Source of the DNA: Bugulina stolonifera | Taxonomy: Eukaryota > Bryozoa > Gymnolaemata > Cheilostomatida > Bugulidae | DNA length: 64,000 nt | NCBI GenBank assembly: GCA_935421135.1 | Contig: OW285196.1 | Location: 12,149,001-12,213,000 of the forward strand | Reading direction: 5' to 3' | The notes under the pieces: model-generated | The model's input: only the letters and a program-made list of their open reading frames with translations | What the model was told of the DNA's origin: nothing | Database searches by the model: none | Shown here: positions 14,701 through 27,159 of the stretch, one piece after another | Numbering within the stretch: position 1 is the first letter of the stretch | How the letters are laid out: each line of letters starts with the position of its first letter | Translations under genes and position numbers: made by a program

Positions 14701-17700
14701 TAGATGTCTTTCCAAGACATCAAATATATGTAATATACATTGTTGACGCACATTTAAACCAATTAAACTGTAAAGCAAGTAGAGAGAGAGAGAGTAACTC
14801 CATATATACCAGTATAGTATGAACATGCAGGTACATATCTAAGCACTTACTATTAAATTCTTGAGCGGAGGGGAGACCTCATTGGAGAAATCACAGACTG
14901 AATGTAGAAAGGGAATATACTTGGCATTCCTAGCAAGTATCTGAAAGTGTAAATACATGAGTGACAAGGAGATAATAACGATTGTATTAACATGTATGTA
15001 AGGTTGTGCATTTATTAGGAAACAAATAAACTAAAGATACAATGATTATCGAAAAGAGCACGACACATGATATATAAAACCATCAAGTGTAACTTCGCCA
15101 TGAAATATACCACTATTACCAATAGTTAAACGTACCACACCGGGAAGGCAGCCTTCTGCGTCAGGGTTGGGCCCATCGTTCTGTTCTATAAGAGGGGAGG
15201 CGCTAGGAGAGCTCTCACTACTGCTCTCTGACGCTGAGGCTGCGTTACTGTTAGAGGCACTGATCTTAGCTGTCAGTATCTGCAATGAATTGCACATAGT
15301 AAGCAACAAAATCATCTATAATAGGTAACAAAATATAAATAGTAGGCAGTAAACCATACATTATACTACAGTATACTATTCTATACTGCGCTATGCTACA
15401 CTACACTAAATACTATACTAAGCACTATACTACACAGATTCTCACCGTTTTATCTTTTATAGGAAGCTGAGATATTAGTCTCCTGTCTCCTTGAGGTTCC
15501 AGTAGCTCGTTATTGAGGTAGAGCTCTACCCTGTACGTACTCATCAGCTTGTTTCTGGTACAAACAGACAGACATATACAGTACTATGTACCCAATACTA
15601 CCTCAACTCTTCTTTTATTAAGATGTACATGTAAGTATTAACATGTGTAGCAATAAATCCCCATGATTAATACTGGGGGATCGACAGAAGTGCAATTTCT
15701 ATTCACATCCGATATATAACCTTTCTTTGCTGTGAAGATACAGGAATGACCTATAAACATACTATGGTGCTGTCATTTGACTAGCACATTAGCAGACAGA
15801 CAATATCCTATGCTTACTTTGCCAGGAACTGTCTTTTCACTCCTGCCAATGTATCATTAGTATGTGACCAGATTTCCACATCTTCTGGTCTCCCTCCCTG
15901 AGAACTCGGCATCCTGATGAAAATTGTGATATGCTTGCCTCTAGACGCCCTGCAAGAAGACATCATTGTATCTCTTCATGTCTAGCAATGTACCATGTAG
16001 CTACTTCTATTTAGATGTTTGGAGAACCAATCAGAACAAAGTATACTAGTGGGTAAGTGATATCGAGAGGTACATGTATTATTAAATCAGACTATGTTAC
16101 TCACAGCGCAATCAGGGCCGGGGACAAATATGGTGGACGGAAAGATACCCGGTTTCTCCAATTACGCCCAGTTTGGCGATTCTGAGTTCCCGCAATTCAC
16201 TTTCCCGCCATCATTCGACAAAGTTTCAAATAGCCGTTATAATAGCGCAGAGTTATCAGAACCTTATGTAATAGTTTATTTAGAGCCGCAGTAATAAAGC
16301 ATCGCTGATTGGTTTGAGGTACTCCCAATAGGAATATAATAGTGCCTTACAATGTAAGGTAGCATAACTCCTTGTCTAATCTGGACTGCATTTGTAGGCC
16401 AGTGAGAGATGGTGTTTGTTTCCCCTCCACCATCTTTGCCGAGCTTTACGTACTAGTCTCGCCAATCATAAATGAGTGTACCACCAGTGCAACCAATGAG
16501 AGTGAAGGGTTCTACCTACCTAGCCAATGAGAGAAGAGATCTCTCCTCAGCGTACGTTTCATCACACTCACTGATATACTCATAGAGCACAGTAAGTAGT
16601 TTAATCATCCTGTTAGCCTCTGTTTCTCTCTCCTCTACCAGCCCCTTGGTCAGACACTTGAGGTTGGAGTACCTGGCTCTCAGTCTATCGAAACACTCGG
16701 AGATGAACTCTGTGTGTATGGTCTCCTGCACAATATAATGTGTTGGGTGAAGAGTTCATACAGACGATCACTATTACATAGCAGGTAGAATTCTTATCAC
16801 ATGAGATACAACGGCCAATATGCTAACAATGAAGCAATTGAATGAATTGTACGATAATATTAGAGCCACAGAGCATTATCATTTCAGTCAAAGTGTGAGG
16901 GGATAACTCTGAATGAGTATCACCCCAGGGACCTGTTATACAAGTAGATTATACTTGTACATTAGTAACAATAAACACACAGCCATAGGTTTACATTAGT
17001 CCTTATTATATACTCAGTGTTGAGAATCCTACCTGCTGGGACTGGAGGTTAGGGCCAAGGTTGGCGTGCAACTCCTTCATGATTGCTATAGCCTTACTGG
17101 ACACGACGTCTGTACTCTGTAGTATAACAGTCCAGAGGTAGTCCATTCCTACCAGGTTCAGGTCATTCATAACCAAACCATGCTTCCTTTCCAGAAGTTT
17201 GCTGTTCTCTTTTGTGTTCACGTTACGGAAAAATCTCTCGAAACACCTTCAATATGCAGTATATATAATAACTCTGATATTTCACTAGGCCATGGTAGGA
17301 TAACTCCACATGGTGGAAGCTGTGTACCCAGCTACTGCAGTTACTTGGCTGGATGCACCAAACTGGAATCCTGTGGCGATCATTGAGTAGGCCAAATATT
17401 TTAAGCATTACTCAATCAAGCTTCTCACAATTTTATTCATCGTAAAACATTCCATTCGAAACATTTTTGACAATTTACATACACTCAACGTTTTACACAC
17501 ACAGTAGCCTATGCTTGACCCATTTGTTTTATCACCTTTCTACCTACATTTTACATGACCTCTTCGAGGCCGATATCCGTATGTACAAGAGAAAATGGTT
17601 AGAATAGCACAATGATGTATCAGTGATAATATATAGTTTCTTTATTTTACTACTTATATCAGAGCATTAATAGTTGGCTGGGGTATGGCACTGTACCAGC

Positions 17701-20700
17701 ATGTTTGCGGTTAGTTATATATGCAAATAATGCTATACAGTTTACAAGTAAACACACTGCCTGTCCAACTACATATACATGTAAGTGTAAATTAAATATA
17801 TAAATGCATACTGTGTGGCTTATATATACAACACAGCACATTGTTACAGTGGCTAGTACTATTTATATTCTATTCCCATAACAACAGTGTAGACTAGTAA
17901 GTAACATAAATTAAGCCTTGCCTACTTATTCAAAAGTATTATATGTATAATGTGGGTGTCTCTTACCCCATCCCACTCTCTGTCAATAGACTGGGGTCCA
18001 ACCTTAGTATCTGCTTCTCAAAGAAATCTCTGGATATATCAGGGTCTAAGTCTGGTTCTTCTCCCATCAACTAATCGCATGAATAAGACAACATTAGAAA
18101 TCTTGTGCATATAGGCCTAATACTGTGATGTCTATGTGATATAGTAACAGGTGAGTCATACATAAAATTTCCATAGTAGTTACACGTTGATTATTATGAA
18201 TTTAACCTGCAGCCCTTTGCTTTGACTGCATTCCAAACTCGGCCCACACGCCAAAGAAGCTAGGCACCCTGCCCTATAACAGTACTCATTAGAAGTCTAT
18301 AACAGAGTGGTATACAGATGCAACATTGTATGTCTCACCTTAGTAAACCATTTAAAGCATGACTCCCTGTCAGTAGGATAGACTGCGTTCAGGGCTAAAC
18401 AGTTCCAGATCTGTATAGCTTGTGGGGAGCATAGCCAAAGGTGCCCTTCTTTCAGTACAAATCTGAGGAACCTGAGTCTATCTGAGACTTGCTGTATATG
18501 ATTGTACCTTCCATCTGGTAGGTAGTCCTCTGGCAGTACGTCAGGGTTCTCTGTATATTAATATCAAATTATTATAATGATACACATGATATCACTACAT
18601 AATTGCTATGTACACAGATAGCATGATCGAATATACAGATACTGTGTAACATTACATATCATATTGTACACATATACATATTGTATTTTACTTGTACATC
18701 ATGATGTACTTTTGAGCAAGGAATTTATTGCTCAAAAATACATCATTACATAAAAAAATTGCCAAACCCCCCAAAATATTACATAATATATACATGTACA
18801 CTTGTATGATTGTATAATTCATAACATTAATTACATGTATAAGATTTATACTATCCATGTATAATACTTAGATGTATTATATATAAAACGTATATGCACA
18901 TTACAATAAAGGGTATTAGAGCAATGTATATTATATACAGTTAGTAACGAGAGGAGCACTGATGGGGTTTCATATGTAGAAATATTCACTGTTGTTTAAA
19001 TAGGTAGATAATTATATAATTATACCGATATAATAATTATACTATGTATTGATTACCAGGGCTATTATAAAAGTATCCACTTGTATCCAATGTTATTTTC
19101 AAACTAGTATTGATCAATTTGTGGAATCCGATGTGTTCTCTGAATACATAGTTCATGTAGGGCCTACGTGAGTTATTTCTAATAAATTAGAATATTTATT
19201 TATGTAATCAGTGTAATTATAGTAACCGGCTTCAAGTCATCCCACTCCTATTATCTATTGTATTGACTACCGCTGATAATTTGATTGATTTTATTCAATA
19301 TTGCTGAATACCCAGTGGTATTTTTCAGTACACAGTTTGATTTCAATATGTGCTCCAACAGTATAACTCTAACTACGACACTATCCTGATGCGTAATCAA
19401 ACAAACGTGCACATAATACGATAATACACGACCTTATCTAGATATATGCAGGTAAGCAATGAGATGTGGTCGCGCTAACTCACCCTTGTGGTAGGCGGCT
19501 GCTGACTTCATGTAAATCACAAGGTTCACTGACACTGTCATCACTATCTTATACTTGTTTTGTAGCTCGGATATCACATGGTTCCTGAACCAGAGGTGAC
19601 TGGCCCTGCTAGTGGACGGCTGACCATATGAAGCTGGTACCTCATTAAACAGTTTACAGATCTCCATAATCTGTTTGAGAGACGGCAGCACCCACAACTC
19701 GTTTGTCTACAGTAACATAAGGACACATACATAATACGTATATGCATTACTGTGTCAACTAACTAATATAAGAACTACATGTACATGTACCACACTATTT
19801 CATATTAAAACACTTTATGTAGACAGCGGTTCTAGCATCACCTATTGCATGGAACTTCAATCTTTATTGACATCTAAACCCATTACTAAAAATGGGTGTC
19901 ATATTACATAGCAAAAGCACATCAACACTAATAGTATGGATATATAAATATAGTACGCACCTTGAGCTCCTCCACAAATTTATAAGTCCAATCCAGCTTC
20001 AGCTTGTCCCTGTCCTGTGAACAGCTGTAGTCGAGAATCTTGACGAGAGCGGATAGAGCTTGGTCCATCGTGTCCGTTGGACAATCGTCGTCCCTGGCCA
20101 GTGTCCAGAGGAGGGAGAGAACTTTCTGAGCCATTACACCTTCCTTGTCGTCCTCCGCCAGCCTCCTTATCAACTCGAGCAGCTTCTCTCGCTGCTTCTT
20201 GTTGGCATGATGCCAACTGTCTTGGAAACATTTGAACAGATGGTCAAGCTGTTCAGGTGTGAAGTCCCACGCGAGCTTAGCCAGCAGCTCGTGTATATTC
20301 TAAAATTATATATAACAGCAAAGGGCATTGCATAGATGTTCCAAGTAGTAGGCGAACAAGACATTTACATCAAAAAATAATGTAGGAATTTTAATAACTC
20401 GAAATTGATATTCACATAACATATCAGAAGACACAAGGCTGTCCTAAGCATTGTACTACATTGAAGTGACTGGTACTTCACTATATGGGGGACAGAGAGA
20501 CAAAATAGAATTTGATTATTATTGTCACATTTACTGCCAACATTGACATTGGTTGGTTCACATAAGGTCATAGGTCCAGGATAGAGAGGGAAGGTAAACA
20601 AAGAAAACAGCATTACTTGAAATAGAGGTACTGTACAGTCAATAAGATATCACATACATTACATTACAACGTATTACTTACTTTGACAATAGCGTCGTGT

Positions 20701-23700
20701 TTACCATGCTGGGCCTGCCAGATTGTGTCAAGGTCGTCAGAGGTCAATGCCTTCTCTTTAATCATAAACCTGAGTATCTTCTCCAGTTTCTCCACATACT
20801 GGGGCTGGTGGAGAGAGTCCCTCAATACTATGTCTAGTACATTGTTCTCCGCAATCCAAGACTACATAACAAGCCATAATACTGATATACCATTAAATAG
20901 TGGCATGAAAGTATAATACCAATATGTTTATGTGTCTTTGTTGGCAAAAAGTAATTCCTAGCCTGGATTCCTCCTAAAACAGCTTCTTCAGCATAACATA
21001 GAAAGTGACAAAGTTCATGCCATACTTACAGCGATAAAACAATTTATTACATAACCTCCATTATTCAAGCGGAAATCATCTAAAGGACACGAACTAAACT
21101 TACGGCCATCTTGTCAGCTGTTAGCCATTCTTCCTCATCTAGAGCCGTCTGACTGTGTCGGTAGTAGTACGAAACGCTCATAATCACCTGGAAAGTGGGG
21201 AACCAAGGCTATATCAATAAAATATATAGAGCTGAGGCTAATGAGGTGGGATGCTGCCCAGAAACACGGCTAATGCCAAAGAGGAAATCATGCAAAGATT
21301 AGTAAAAACTAAGATACCATTACTATGCTTATATCCATCATTAACTGGAGTCATGGTTACCGGTTGCCATAGTAACTGTGAGCTAACATGTAGTTATACA
21401 ATACCAACCTTGTTAACCTCGTTGAGAGCATTCATCTTGCCGTTAAAAGAGGAAACTTTGAGCAGACGTAGTATCATGGCTAGACGGAATATCTCCAGCT
21501 CTTTGATCTTCTCTTCATGCCCAGGTACTTGTGCGACTACAAGTGTATATGTATGCATATAATCGTTCACTATACATATAATAGCCTACACATTTGACAC
21601 GTCCGATATACTTAACTGTAAACCGCACATATCTATACAATAGCCGACCAGCATAGCACATACAATGTGTAGATACAACATTGTCTCTATTTGCATTTTC
21701 ATTATATGTAAACATTTATACATTTAGGCAAGTGCTAGGGAAAGTACAGCATGCATTCTGCCGGAGACAGTCAAACAAATTTAGTCAGGAGACGAGGGAA
21801 TAAGATGTCCCACTCGGAAAGAGTAATGTGTAGAGGGCATGATACTCATTACTTGACTAGAGGGAAAGGAATCTACCCTCAGTAAAATATGACTTTTCCC
21901 TTAAGTATGTACACAGCTTATACATTGCTATATATTATAGGGGTGGCTCTCCTGGCGTATATGTAAGGGAATAGTGATAGTGAACTATTAGACCATAGGA
22001 TATGCTGGATCAGTTTACACAAACTGAATAATATACAACTATGTAGGATAGTGTTGTTCCGTTACACTTACATCTATGTAGGATAGCATTGTTGCGTTAC
22101 ACTTATATCTATGTAGGATAACATTGCCTTGTTACACTTACCTAGAGACTTTAAACTCTTCATGATAGCCGACAGAGCATCGTTCTTAGCTTCAGTTTTA
22201 CTTTCCTTCTTCATCTCCTCATCGGACAGTTTCTTGAGACATTCGGTTACAATATCCTACAGAACACAGGCTATATTATATACAGTGTATATAAGCTTCA
22301 ATATCCTACCCGAACACAGGCTATATTTGATATAAGTGGCAATAAATAATACCTTTCATAATTCAGGCTATATGTATATTATGTTCAGTACAATGTATAT
22401 AGAGGAGGTATATCAGTAAACACATATACATGTACATGCATCTGCATTATGTAAAGTATGTATATCTGTATATCACCAGAAGTCCACTGCATACAAATGT
22501 GTCCAATATGAAAGAGTATGTTATACGATTAGCTACATAATTGTGCATAATACCAGCAGTATTATCAACCGCTATAAAAATTGAAATGTACAAGTAAATG
22601 TATGTAAGTAGGCGTTATGTATGTATAGGTGAACTGTATAGATTGATACATGTAAGTACATGTATATGATGTAATACTCACCACCAGGGGGAGGAAGTAG
22701 GTAGTAATAGTGTTTACAGTGAGCACCTCATGGCACTGACCAAATGGTCTGATCAGTGCTGAGATTAGAGGGAAGGTAAGGGGACGTCCCTCACCAGGAC
22801 CTACAGTAAACCTGTCTCTCAGTATAGTAAATCCTCCTTTCTTACCAAACCTGTTGAGCAGGTCTATCAACCAGCCCTGTATAGAAAGCAAAGACACAAC
22901 GTGATTGGACGATACTGAGTTTGAAGAGGAGAAAACTCCTATCACATGCCTTTCATCAGTCTATTGATATTAGAAAAAGTTCGATTGATACTCACCCTGG
23001 ATGGTATTCTGGTGTCTGAAGGTCTGGCGTAGATGTCGCTCTCCTCTAGGTTCAGAAGGTCTGGAGGTTTGTTAGAATTGTATAGCTGGAATCTATTAAC
23101 ATATAAATGAACCTTGTGGTTATACTAACAACACAATGGTTAGTTCTAGTATTTAGTCTACTGTAATAAATAATACATATTATTCTGAAATCTACTATCA
23201 ACTAATTTAATACATTCAATAAATACTTGTATACCAAATAGCAACATGGCTGATGCACAAAATCCAACCAGCACAACACAATAATAAATCTCGGTGTTAA
23301 CTGCCGTATTTAGTACTTAGTAGTTATGCTGGCATGACCGGAGGCTAGTCTGCACATAACATCCTTAGATTTGTAAGGTTTAAAACTAAGTTCTCTTAAC
23401 CCAATTAACAGAGTCTGTAAGAGGACTAAAGCCAAACGGCTTCCCGTTTCTCCTCTCTCCAAATGATCGTACGACTTTGATACCAAACATACAATAGAGT
23501 TCACAATAGGAATACAGACTTAGACAAGCAGATTTGTCACGGGGTTAATATGGTGACTACCAATGTACCATTTTCAAGAACATTGATACAGAACATCTAA
23601 AGCGTAACGTTACAAGTCAGTAGCGGAGATTAAACAGAGGCATGTACTCACTTAGACGTTGGGTTGAGTGCCATAGACAACAGATCTAACAACACCAGAT

Positions 23701-25610
23701 TATCTTCATCCAACTTATTTACAATGAGGTCTATGAGCAATCTACAGTTCTCCATGATGCATCTCTGTAACAAGGAATATCATTGGTTAGATCTCTGTAA
23801 CAAGGAATATCATTGGCTACATCCCTGTAACAGGCATACTCTAATCCCCTATCTAATGTATGTAAAGTCCAGTAATTCATGCCATATGAAAACACATTCT
23901 ACCACAATGATGAGTATTTATCAGCATAGTAAGAGTATGTGTTTGCTTACATAATAAACAAGCCAACAAATATTATACAATCACCCATCATTGATTATAT
24001 ATGTAGATGCACACTGGATTGGTAAACCACAATGCATAGTGGACAGAAAGATAGAGCATACAGTGCTATGACATAAATGCTGGACATGGTTCAACAACCA
24101 TAGTGTTGCCTCCCGTGTAACAATCCATGTTGAGAGAACAGCTCCATTATGTATTTGTATACAGGTAGTCATAGGAACATGGTCAGGCGCATATACATGA
24201 AGAACAGATACATCTTCCATACAAGACCTTTACCGTAACCATGAACACATGACTTTTAATATACAGTGCAGGATACCATAGCCCAGTAACCATTTAACGC
24301 CAGCAAAACAGTCCAATACCTGGACTATGCATGCACGCATTACAATATAATATTTAATAAGCTACCTGTATATCGTATTTCCAACCATTCACAGCATCAT
24401 CTGTGAGGATCTTGGTAAACGATAGAGTGAGGCCATCTCTGTAGAATGTCTGACATGGCTGACACTGGTTATCCAGACCTGTAAAAATAGCAAAAGCTAG
24501 GAGCTAAGGCTATGACACACACAATATAGCCTGAAGCTACAGCATTATACTACATAGGTCCCATTATTGTGTTTGAGGTTTGAGTGTGAAGTGCCACGGC
24601 AAAATAGACAAGTTTACAATTGGTGCAAAAAATTCTGACTAAGGGCATTCCTTATTTTTAATCATGAACAGGAGATATGTTTTGGAATCAATAAGACCCA
24701 TTGTATTGTACATTACATATTCAATCATGCAGACCTATATTCAGTACAAAACAATGTTCAATAGAAAACCATATTATCTTCACTGGAATGTTTACAACGT
24801 AATAAACATCTATATGAACTTGGTGAGAAAATGGAAAATCCAGTTTATATCACCTTCCATTCAGTTATAATGTAGTTTCCTTTCTATTAGGAGTTGAGGT
24901 GCATATAACAGTCAACTAAGATGAGGAAGTACTGAATGTCAGTCATGACCAGTCAATGAATGGGTAGTTACTAGTAGGCTAAATTGAAGGTGAAATATTG
25001 AAACATGGCTTCATCCACTTACTCCACAGTAAACTAAAGATAACAAGAAAATGTATATAATAAAAATGTGTATACAGACCTTTATCACTGAGTCTGATGG
25101 CTGCAATGAGTAGGCCCTCCAGTTCACCGTCAGGTAACACAGGCACAACCCACCTAGGCTTGTTTATCATATCATCTAATTTAGCCAGCTTCTCCATGGG
25201 AAATATTGGAACCCCTTCAGCATCGTACTGAATCTCTGTTTCATCATGCTGAAACATGGAGCGAAGTTTTAATGTGTGTAGACCTCCTACACCCAAGTAT
25301 TGCAAGCAAATTACCAATCATAGCCTGACAAGAAAATTGGTCTGCATGCATGCACGCATAGCGGTGGATCGACCACTAGGACAACAGACAGAGGAAGGGC
25401 ACGCACCTGAATAGGGCTGTTGCCCCTGAGAGGAGACTCATTTACTGCATGGTGTACGTTCTCCGCACTGGTGCCCCCATCAGCATCACTGAAAACGAGA
25501 CTAGGTGGGTTAGCAGGTGCAGTCACATTGGCAGTATCTGTGGAAGTGGGAGGTAGGTTTCCCGAGGACGGTTTGGTGGTAGAGGAGGCGGGGACAACGC
25601 TACGAGTCAT
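1690..25610 (-). CDS. USP9X: Ubiquitin carboxyl-terminal hydrolase USP9X/FAF orthologue, 49 coding exons
   Basis: Cysteine deubiquitinase of the USP (C19) family; the family removes ubiquitin from substrates in endocytosis, signalling and polarity pathways. Forty-nine exons join in phase to 2607 codons plus stop, close to the roughly 2550-2570 residues of vertebrate USP9X. Order: disordered Ser/Thr/Pro-rich N-terminus (1-68), conserved block starting [20 protein letters not shown], long helical repeat region, ubiquitin-like domain (about 897-970), USP domain (about 1587-1993), C-terminal helical region, and an acidic tail ending [10 protein letters not shown]. Catalytic Cys1598 lies in GGATCYMNS, His1917 in SGGHYYS and the Asp box in WYKFDDGDV. 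The ATG at 25608-25610 has an in-frame TAG two codons upstream, which fixes the start. Identity rests on residue-level match with remembered vertebrate USP9X along the whole length. The unduplicated invertebrate gene would equally represent USP9Y and fat facets. Exon coordinates are given in the block entries. Confidence 0.97.
2671..2825. repeat. USP9X: CAGA microsatellite with embedded 84-bp duplication in USP9X intron 47
   Basis: Runs of CAGA and GA dominate. A longer unit containing CATAGAAAGATATAC and AACATGGAG occurs twice, about 84 bp apart (near 2704 and 2788). It ends 15 bases before the exon 47 donor at 2839. Confidence 0.85.
2934..3025. repeat. USP9X: GTGTCAACATCAACAAT array at the USP9X exon 47 acceptor
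   Basis: Five imperfect copies of a 17-21-bp unit lie directly against the 3' splice site of exon 47. On the transcribed strand the copies end GTTGACAC where the real acceptor ends GTTGACAG. Confidence 0.8.
5593..5745. repeat. USP9X: 54-55-bp tandem at the USP9X exon 41 donor
   Basis: Three copies starting TAATAGACTGATATA at 5593, 5647 and 5702. The third contains the real exon 41 donor. The other two carry mutated versions of exon end plus donor (CTCAGCACTA, CACAGCACTA against CTCAGAGCTA). Confidence 0.85.
6830..10563 (-). other. USP9X: USP9X exons 31-38: USP catalytic domain
   Basis: Exons: 10340-10563, 9694-9926, 9307-9480, 8761-8902, 8214-8391, 7670-7823, 7278-7397, 6830-6990. The Cys box is [16 protein letters not shown] (Cys1598); vertebrates have Ala for the first Gly of NGGATC. 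Two CxxC pairs, CKDC (1770/1773) and CERC (1817/1820), form the zinc-binding fingers subdomain. Further blocks are [43 protein letters not shown], the His box [13 protein letters not shown] (His1917) and [19 protein letters not shown]. The domain closes at [11 protein letters not shown]. All catalytic and zinc residues are intact, so an active enzyme is expected. A non-conserved acidic/Ser linker sits between exons 31 and 32 (about residues 1620-1680), where vertebrate USP9X also has an insert. Confidence 0.95.
10841..15279 (-). other. USP9X: USP9X exons 19-30: central helical region
   Basis: Exons: 15136-15279, 14851-14940, 14403-14597, 13924-14078, 13581-13647, 13218-13436, 12729-12854, 12236-12408, 12028-12121, 11646-11789, 11181-11327, 10841-11054. 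Family landmarks are [14 protein letters not shown] (exon 19), VIYSLLMP and [17 protein letters not shown] (exon 22), [10 protein letters not shown] (exon 23), NEIDWLKK (exon 28), [13 protein letters not shown] (exon 29) and the [11 protein letters not shown] block just before the catalytic domain (exon 30). The exon 23 donor has two overlapping GT choices; only GGAGGT|GTGTTT keeps the reading frame into exon 24, so I chose it. Exon 19 carries a Ser/Ala-rich linker before the conserved CLPGV. Confidence 0.9.
15446..15949 (-). other. USP9X: USP9X exons 17-18: internal ubiquitin-like domain
   Basis: Exon 17 is 15818-15949 and exon 18 is 15446-15554. They encode [12 protein letters not shown], then [20 protein letters not shown] and [20 protein letters not shown], matching the SHTNDT and (V/I)ELF-GGELI blocks of the vertebrate USP9X ubiquitin-like domain. 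Junction phases agree (AG|G and AA|A). The domain spans about residues 897-970. Intron 16 (15950-16519) holds a CpG-rich patch that is not part of the coding sequence, because exon 16 joins exon 17 directly as SLARASRGK, which matches the family. Confidence 0.92.
16108..16290. promoter_or_regulatory. CpG-rich patch with E2F-like sites inside USP9X intron 16
   Basis: About a dozen CpGs in 183 bp within an otherwise CpG-poor intron. It contains TTTGGCGA (16172), TTCCCGCA (16187) and TTTCCCGCC (16201), three E2F-type octamers within 40 bp. An open frame on the plus strand crosses it ([20 protein letters not shown]) but matches nothing I know. Possible internal or antisense promoter, or a fragment of a mobile element. 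Confidence 0.35.
22039..22143. repeat. USP9X: Three 35-bp tandem copies ending at the USP9X exon 7 donor
   Basis: Copies at 22039-22073, 22074-22108 and 22109-22143, each starting CTATGTAGGATA and ending GTTACACTTA. The last ends in the real donor (GTAAGTG on the transcribed strand). The first keeps a perfect GTAAGTG. Confidence 0.92.
22250..22328. repeat. USP9X: 49-bp duplication of the USP9X exon 7 acceptor
   Basis: AATATCCTAC followed by GAACACAGGCTATATT occurs at 22251 and again at 22300. The first copy spans the exon 7 3' splice site, including six exon bases. Confidence 0.8.
23761..23835. repeat. USP9X: 30-bp tandem copying the USP9X exon 4 acceptor
   Basis: ATCTCTGTAACAAGGAATAT occurs at 23761 and 23791, with a diverged third copy at 23821. 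The first four bases of copy one are exon 4. Copy two reproduces the acceptor exactly. Confidence 0.92.
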
Positions 25611-27159
25611 CGTCTAGAGCATGTTTATCGACTAGATAGAGTAGTTGAACCTGCAACATTACATGTTAAATAATTAAGTTACGGACAGTCTTTAATTCAT
25701 TGAATGTATGCTTTCTGTAAAGCTGGATTTACAGCTAGCATGGTCTAATTAACAACACACACATTTTAAAAAGTTCCAATTCCCCTTATGAGATACAGCA
25801 CTGGGGCCATATTGGGCTTAAAGAAATACAAGTGAGTGATTCCGGTGGATTCCTATTTCCCTTGCTCTAAAGCAAATTCGCTATTATCCCAGATACCAAT
25901 GTTGCTTATTCCATGTGTTTTACAATCAGCCATGATCATGGTCATATTGTTTTTGCCAGTCGCCTCTCAGGTGAGGTCAGCAACGATTGCCATTATAAAA
26001 CAATTTACTTATAAGGACACGGGTTGTCACAATTTAGAGCCCACACAATGCAGCCTTTTGGCATACAAAGTCCATTGCAGCTAGCTGGGAGTAAATAATA
26101 ACTAGTCAAGTATAATTTCTACTAAAATAACACTTATTCTCCTTCTGGTATCTACTACCTTTCACATTGCAGATACCGTGCATTACGGGTATTATGTGGA
26201 AATGAGTTTATCCAACCCGTGTAGCGTAGGCTAGGGTTGCGTCAGTGATAGCCTAGGCCCTATTATATCAATAGGTGATGCATTTAAGTATAATGGTGGA
26301 GTAATGGAAGACTCAACTTCATGGAAAGTGCATCTAGTATTTAATTTGAATAAACATGATTATCTCTAGTCTTATTGGTGATGGTGGTGTGGCTCTTCAT
26401 CCCATGTAAATTTTATTTGTTGCAATAGATTGATTAGTCATCCAATCGTAAGAGCTAAATAAAAAATTACCAGCACAGCTGACAAGACAGCACAAGTTGC
26501 ACAGCTGAGAGAATTACATGAGCATGAATAACCCCATGTAATCGAATGGTAAGTATGTCTACTGTTACTGTAAAAGTAAATACAACAATTACTAAATTAC
26601 ATTGACCACAAAACATTGAATTACATCGAAAATCATTATTAAATTTTCAGTCTTAAGAATACTATTAATTTATTAACTTTTATTTTAATGACGAGACAAG
26701 ACAATCTAAATCTTTGCATTAGATTATTCAATTTATTGATTATGATTTTAATATTAATAATATTATAATGACAATTCACATATTTCACTGCGGTTTACAA
26801 ATAGATAAATAACAACATAACTAGTACTACGATAATATTTATACAATAAAATATTGAATTTAATCATCCTTCAACTTTTAATAATATATTTAATTATTAT
26901 TATTTTTAATTTTTTATGCGAATATTTGAATTTTATTTTTATTTTCTACACAACAATACAATTGCATGACACTAACAAGAGACCAAGCTATCCTGCCTAT
27001 CCTATGCACTGGTAATTTTGCATAGCATCTAGATTTGCGCCAGCGATAACACTGTGATCTTTCTTCACACAAACTCCATTGAATTATTGATTACAGAGAT
27101 TTTGCCATTAAATTTTCCACAAAATAACTGTTGTAATCTTCCTAAAATGAAAATTCTCT
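25611..27159. other. Divergent spacer between USP9X and PCCA, with AT-rich core
   Basis: No coding exon seen. USP9X and PCCA are transcribed away from each other, so both promoters should lie here and in the adjoining CpG-rich patch. The stretch 26560-26960 is extremely AT-rich, with runs of ATTATT and TTTAAT. Short open frames in the region lack any recognisable sequence. Confidence 0.6.

Larger units (their letters stand above)
16520..25610 (-). other. USP9X: USP9X exons 1-16: N-terminal helical region
   Basis: Exons in transcript order: 25407-25610, 25080-25248, 24366-24478, 23652-23764, 22996-23092, 22682-22876, 22142-22256, 21409-21527, 21104-21187, 20682-20861, 19961-20299, 19484-19706, 18339-18550, 17967-18070, 17033-17246, 16520-16725. 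All use GT donors and AG acceptors. They encode about residues 1-896. Strong family blocks include [11 protein letters not shown] (exon 6), [13 protein letters not shown] (exon 8), [20 protein letters not shown] (exon 10), [15 protein letters not shown] and [12 protein letters not shown] (exon 11), and EEPDLDPDI (exon 14). In USP9X this part is an alpha-solenoid-like scaffold. The first 68 residues are low-complexity and not conserved. Confidence 0.93.
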
